In this document: positions 59,865-64,000 of the stretch, one piece after another | Layout: every line of letters starts with the position of its first letter | Position numbering within the stretch: the first letter of the stretch is position 1 | Source: Marchantia polymorpha subsp. ruderalis | Lineage: Eukaryota > Streptophyta > Marchantiopsida > Marchantiales > Marchantiaceae | Direction: 5' to 3' | DNA length: 64,000 bases | Assembly (NCBI GenBank): GCA_037833965.1 | Contig: AP031357.1 | Coordinates: 9,568,001-9,632,000 of the forward strand | Made by a program: the position numbers and the translations under genes | Notes under the pieces: generated by a model | Databases searched by the model: none | Seen by the model: only the letters and a program-made list of their open reading frames with translations | What the model was told of the DNA's origin: nothing

Positions 59865-60395
59865 AAGTAACCACTTAACGTTTTCTTCCATTTCCAATTA
59901 GTGAATTTCGTCTCACTTTAGGAATTTATGGTTGAAGGAAACGAGACTTTTCTTTATGGTGGAAGGCATTAACAAGTGACAATTTTACGTTTTCTGCTAT
60001 GTCCAACTAGTACATTTCGTCTCACTTTAGGAAGTTTTAGTTGAAGGAAACGAGACGTTTCATGATGGTGAAAGGCATTGACAAGTAACAATTTTACGTT
60101 TTCTGTTATGTCCAATTAGTGATTTTCGTCTCACTTTAACACTTTATAATTGAAGGAAACGAGACGTTTCACGATGGTGGAAGGCACTATCAAGTAACCA
60201 TTTCACGTTTTCTGTTATGTCGGAGTAGTGATTTTCGTCACGCTTTAGAATGTTATAAATGAAGGAAATTAAACGTTTCATGATGGTATAAGGCATTAAC
60301 GTGAAACAATTTCATTTTCTCTTTTGTACAAGAGTGATTTACATTTCACTTTCAGTATTGTTGTTGAGGAAGACATGTAATGAGATGGTACGCAT
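59865..60395. repeat. 109-bp tandem repeat, about 4.5 copies
   Basis: The anchor GAAGGAA occurs at 59,934, 60,043, 60,152 and 60,261, an exact 109-bp period. Each unit holds CGTTTTCT, TTCGTC-CACTTTA and GAAGGAAACGAGACGTTTCA with variants. The last units are more diverged. No frame is conserved across it. Confidence 0.9.
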
Positions 60396-61096
60396 TGTTT
60401 TCCCGTTGCTAGTGGTTGAAATTAATGTTGTAATCCTTTCACATTTTGCCTAAGTAGTTTTGATCATTGTTTAGTTTTTTTTCATTTGTTTGTTTTTTGT
60501 TTTTTGTTGTCCACAGTTTTCATTTGTTTGTTTTTTGATCATTTATTTCTCCTTTTTATCTTTTTCTATATTTGTGAGAGCTATTACAGGGCCATATTTT
60601 CTGATGTTTTTCATGTTTGAGAAATATTTTTCTCCGTTTCGTCATTTTTCTCGTAACCACATGCACAGTGTTGCATGGACTTTCGTTTGATTGAACCTCA
60701 ACATGATTTGTATCTCAGAACACGTTTGATACACTCTTTATCACCTCAGTGCGTTTTCGTTTATGAAATTCTCCCACCCTGTATACATCAAGTGATCTTT
60801 CCCTCCGTTTCCTGTTTTCAGATCTACTATTTACATCGTGGAAAATACCAGGATACTTCAGAACACATGATACTCAAGGGTTTACACCACTTAACCTTGC
60901 AAATGATGAAAAACATCCTGAAGGATGACGTTTTTATTCCGATCAAGCACCAGGACATTTCCCAAGCTCAAAATTGGGTGGAACGCTAAGAAAATTACAG
61001 TCTACTCCTTTACAAGTACCGGGGCGAGACCACTATACCACTATACATGTCCAGAACTGGGGATCGTGAATTCCTTTCACGAAGACCCGTCGTAGT
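60396..61096. other. No supported gene
   Basis: T-rich sequence. The ORF at 60,675-60,989 (+, 104 codons) has some protein-like segments but no recognisable domain. The end near 61,096 is the 3' flank of LHCB I. Confidence 0.4.
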
Positions 61097-62126
61097 CTAT
61101 GATCCGGGGGTGAAGTTGGTGGCGTAAGCCCACGCGTTGTTGGCAACGGGGTCAGCCAAGTGGTCGGACAAGTTCTCGATGGGTCCCTTTCCGGTAACGA
61201 TGGCCTGGACGAAGAATCCGAACATGGAGAACATGGCGAGTCTTCCGTTCTTCAGCTCCTTCACCTTCAGCTCGGCGAAGGTGTCTGGGTCCTCAGCCAA
61301 GTTCAGGGGGTCGAATGAGCCTCCGGGGTAGATTGGGTCGACAACGTCACCCAAGGGTCCTCCTGCCACTCTGTATCCCTCGATGGCTCCCATGAGCACG
61401 ACCTGGCAAGCCCAGATGGCCAGAATGCTCTGAGCGTGGATGAGGCTCGAGTTGCCGAGGTAGTCCAAACCTCCCTCGGCGAAGATCTGAGATCCAGCCT
61501 TGAACCACACAGCCTCTCCGAAGGTGACTCCGTTCTTGCTCAAAAGCTCGGGGAAGACGCATCCCAAAGCTCCCAACATAGCCCATCGGGAGTGGATCAC
61601 CTCCAATTCACGGTTCTTAGCGAAGGTCTCTGGGTCAGCAGAGAGTCCAGCAGTGTCCCAACCGTAGTCCCCGGGGAACTCACCGGTCAAGTAGCTTGGG
61701 GTGGCGCCGGAGAATGGGCCCAAGTACTTGGGTCGGTCCTCACCGTACCTGCATTTCATCGAACAGTGAGTAATACTTCCCAGCGGAAAGAAAGGGACTC
61801 GTAGAAATACGAGACAGCATCATTCTCTCGCCCTCTCAACAGTGATCAACAGAAATCGAAATTTAAAACTCTCGAGCCACAAGAGAAAACTGTCACTGAC
61901 AAGAGTTCTAGAGCGCGACGGACACAATCCCTCACGCTTTCCAGAAAAAATGGACCACAGGAATCAGGGCGAGGACATACCAGATGCTGGTGGGGGTGCT
62001 CTTCACGGTCTTACGCATGACGACGCGGGCTTCGCCGACGTTCACCTTGGCGGCGAGGGCGTTGCTGGAGGCTCCGAGAGCCTGTCCAGCGAGGGAGGTG
62101 GAAGCGCAAGCGGTGACGGCGGCCAT
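61097..62126 (-). CDS. LHCB: LHCB I: LHCII protein, Thr3 type
   Basis: Exon 1 is 62126-61981, the intron is 232 nt and exon 2 is 61748-61097, giving 265 residues. The transit peptide starts [18 protein letters not shown], close to those of A and D, but the predicted mature start is [12 protein letters not shown]. Exon 2 has [20 protein letters not shown] (unique Thr), [26 protein letters not shown] and C-terminal GS. HSRW and the GS terminus are shared only with A, at the other end of the cluster. GATATAGAA serves as TATA about 88 bp upstream. Confidence 0.97.
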
Positions 62127-62210
62127 GGCTTCGACTTGCAGAAGCTCTGGGAAATGGAAGAGAAATGCTGAACAAATGATTCAGTTTCCCTCCTCCGAGG
62201 AACGAGGTGT

Positions 62211-62320
62211 TCTATATCACCGAAGGCGGCACTGCCTCGGCGATGTGTAGACGGGAGGAGGACACGTGTCGTGGTGGCAGTGTGTGCTGACTGGTCGGGA
62301 AATCATGGGAGCCAATAATA
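62211..62320 (-). promoter_or_regulatory. LHCB I promoter elements
   Basis: On minus: TATTGGCTCCCATGATTTCC near 62,320-62,300, a palindromic ACACGTGT G-box (CACGTG at 62,268-62,263) about 137 bp before the ATG, and GATATAGAA (about 62,219-62,211). The G-box and CCAAT parts fit light-regulated Lhcb promoters. Confidence 0.5.
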
Positions 62321-62793
62321 GTCGAGCATTGAGAGCCGCCTGATCCTTGTTTTTAGCTGAGGATTTTTGCGCGCCTTGAATATCTGGAAGTCGACGACCA
62401 TTGGTCTTCGCTATTCCGCGAGGGTTCTCGACCACAAGTGTCTGGACATAGACCTTCAGCTCCGGGACCATTCACACTTGGCCCAGTCCCCTGCCTTAAC
62501 TCGTTTGGACTCTAGAGAACGCAGAGCAAGTATAAGGACGTTCCCTCGATCTGGTCCGGCTAAAGTAGTTGCGACTCTAAAGGTTCCCTCCGGAAGATGG
62601 AGCTGACCTAACTATCAACGATGTATCTGTTACTATTGAGCGCTCCAATATAGAGGCTTTCAGTTTGGCCAACATTTCTCCGCTTGTTTTAGATCCCGAC
62701 CCTCTAAAGTCTCTGCCAACTACGCGCGCTCCAAAAGAGTTCCTTCGCCTCGCCCACTAGCGGCTTGCCTGGCTGACCATCAGTTCTAGGAGC
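62321..62793. other. No gene seen
   Basis: Short ORFs only; no element recognised. Confidence 0.4.
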
Positions 62794-63154
62794 CCGTTCC
62801 TTAGACATGGTCACGTAGCCGGCTAATCGTCGGCTAGCCGGCTACCCGGTACAAAGGACTAGCCGGCTAGGGACTCAAATCGGCTAGCCGATTAATTAGC
62901 CGGCCAATTAGCCGATTAACCCACGGCTATCGGCCGAAAACGCATTGCGGTTGAAATATTCGGTCGAAATAAGGGTTCGGGGTATAATTTCGTACAATTC
63001 GGCCGAAACAATCAACCGAAAACTCAGAGTCGGTCCGAGTTTTCGGATAATTTTCGGCTACAGATAGTGTTTCGGCTAGCCGGTAAGTCGACGGCTAACA
63101 AAAAATATGAGCCGGCTAGCAGTTAGCCGAGCCGTGAGCATCCCTGCCGTCCTT
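62794..63154. mobile_element. Non-autonomous hAT-like MITE
   Basis: About 345 bp bounded by imperfect terminal inverted repeats: TAGACATGGTCACGTAGCCG at the left, and at the right the complement CAGGGATGCTCACGGCTCGG. Possible 8-bp target duplications are CCGTTCCT and CCGTCCTT (6 of 8 match). The interior is full of CGGCTAGCCG-type palindromes and AGCCGATTAA-like repeats, typical of hAT subterminal regions. No transposase frame. Confidence 0.55.
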
Positions 63155-64000
63155 CCCGCCGTTTCGCTGTCATTACCGCTAATTTTTTTGGCGATGTACT
63201 GCTACTCCTCCTATCCCTGGAGATGTTTGGACCAGCCTCGGTTGAAATATTTGTTGGCCGTTTGGTTCCAAGCTTACTAGCTTCATCTTAAGGATAGCGC
63301 CTTGAGAATCTGATGTCTCTTCGTATGTGGTAAGCTCTTACCGCGTACAAGAGGCACAGTAAAACTGCATCTGGAGCTGCTCTCTGACGCTCCTCAAGTT
63401 ACAAAACCTCGTTCATGGTAAGTCGGACCCTGGTCTGCGAGCTGTGGTTGCGAATTTACTCGGTCGACTTGTTTATTCATCCCTTCGGACGAAGAATATT
63501 CTGAAAAATTATTCATACATGCGTACTCACGTTTTTGTTCAAGTACAGTTTGATGTATCTAGATAAAACTTTGGGAAGTAGGGCTTTCCAGCACTTGGAT
63601 CCCGATTCATGTATAGCATTTAGGCAAAGAACCTCTGTGGAAAGATTTATCAATTACATTCAGCTATTGAATTTTGCTAAAAGACATCAAAGTAAAAAAA
63701 TATGCCCCTGCTTACAAGCTCGCAGGAAGTATTACTATTTGGTCGTGGTCGTTGTTATCGAAATCCGCCGTAAATTTCAATACTGCGGGCATTCGGAATC
63801 ATTCCTTCATTTGATACTAATAACGGTGAATGATGAAACAAGTCATGCAAAAGGTTGAAACCCAGAATCCAAATTATCGAACAAAGTAGTCTACTAGAGG
63901 TAAAGCCACAAACACGGCTGATGAAAACATTCCAGCCGGAGACACGTAGATTATCTTAGGCAACAGCCCAAGCATCGGCAAAGTGAAAAACCAATGAACA
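63155..64000. other. No gene seen
   Basis: One ORF at 63,535-63,858 (+, 107 codons) without a recognisable domain. Confidence 0.4.

Noticed and set aside
59865..60395. CRISPR-like array
   Set aside because: The 109-bp units repeat as wholes, without unique spacers, and the genome is that of a plant.

Overview
The window is nuclear DNA of a land plant. It holds nine intact light-harvesting complex II (LHCB) genes, each with a chloroplast transit peptide and one GT-AG intron, and a five-exon plant-type SNAP-25 homologue (SNAP33 family). Around them lie Ty1/copia, LINE, tRNA-derived and hAT-like remnants in AT-rich intergenic DNA. The LHCB proteins have short transit peptides and a mature start resembling LHCB2 ([10 protein letters not shown] then WYGEDR). 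A non-seed plant such as a liverwort or moss is plausible, but this is inferred from general resemblance and no species is claimed.

Layout. 1-6.5 kb: one orphan exon-like ORF, an LTR scrap, a perfect hairpin and a dispersed repeat; the rest is featureless. 6.5-9.5 kb: the SNAP33-type gene on +. 9.5-20.5 kb: repeats, namely a LINE reverse-transcriptase remnant with in-frame tandem expansions, the truncated 3' end of a copia element, copies of an unclassified dispersed repeat called R1 here, a 162-bp duplication and a tandem array of tRNA-derived units. 20.5-27.4 kb: LHCB genes A, B and C, all on the minus strand. 27.5-39.5 kb: AT-rich DNA with a decayed copia element (32.1-35.2 kb). LTR-derived inverted repeats lie beside it, and a 57-bp broken LHCB fragment sits at the inner edge of a further repeat arm. 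39.7-40.9 kb: LHCB D, the only + strand copy. 42.3-45.7 kb: LHCB E and F (minus), with a cysteine-rich ORF just upstream of E. 46-54.4 kb: very AT-rich and without genes. 54.5-62.1 kb: LHCB G, H and I (minus), with two strong hairpins upstream of G and a 109-bp tandem array between H and I. 62.8-63.2 kb: a hAT-like MITE.

The nine LHCB genes supply one product class, the trimeric chlorophyll a/b antenna of photosystem II in the thylakoid. They fall into two groups. A-D encode 263-residue preproteins whose predicted mature start is RKGSAPSS or AKGSASNS, with no threonine at position 3. E-I encode 265-residue preproteins starting [10 protein letters not shown], with the threonine used by state-transition kinases of the STN7 type. 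Promoter motifs partly follow this split. Residue blocks in the second exon are shuffled between paralogues, which suggests gene conversion. The SNAP33-type gene (membrane fusion) has no evident functional link to the antenna genes.
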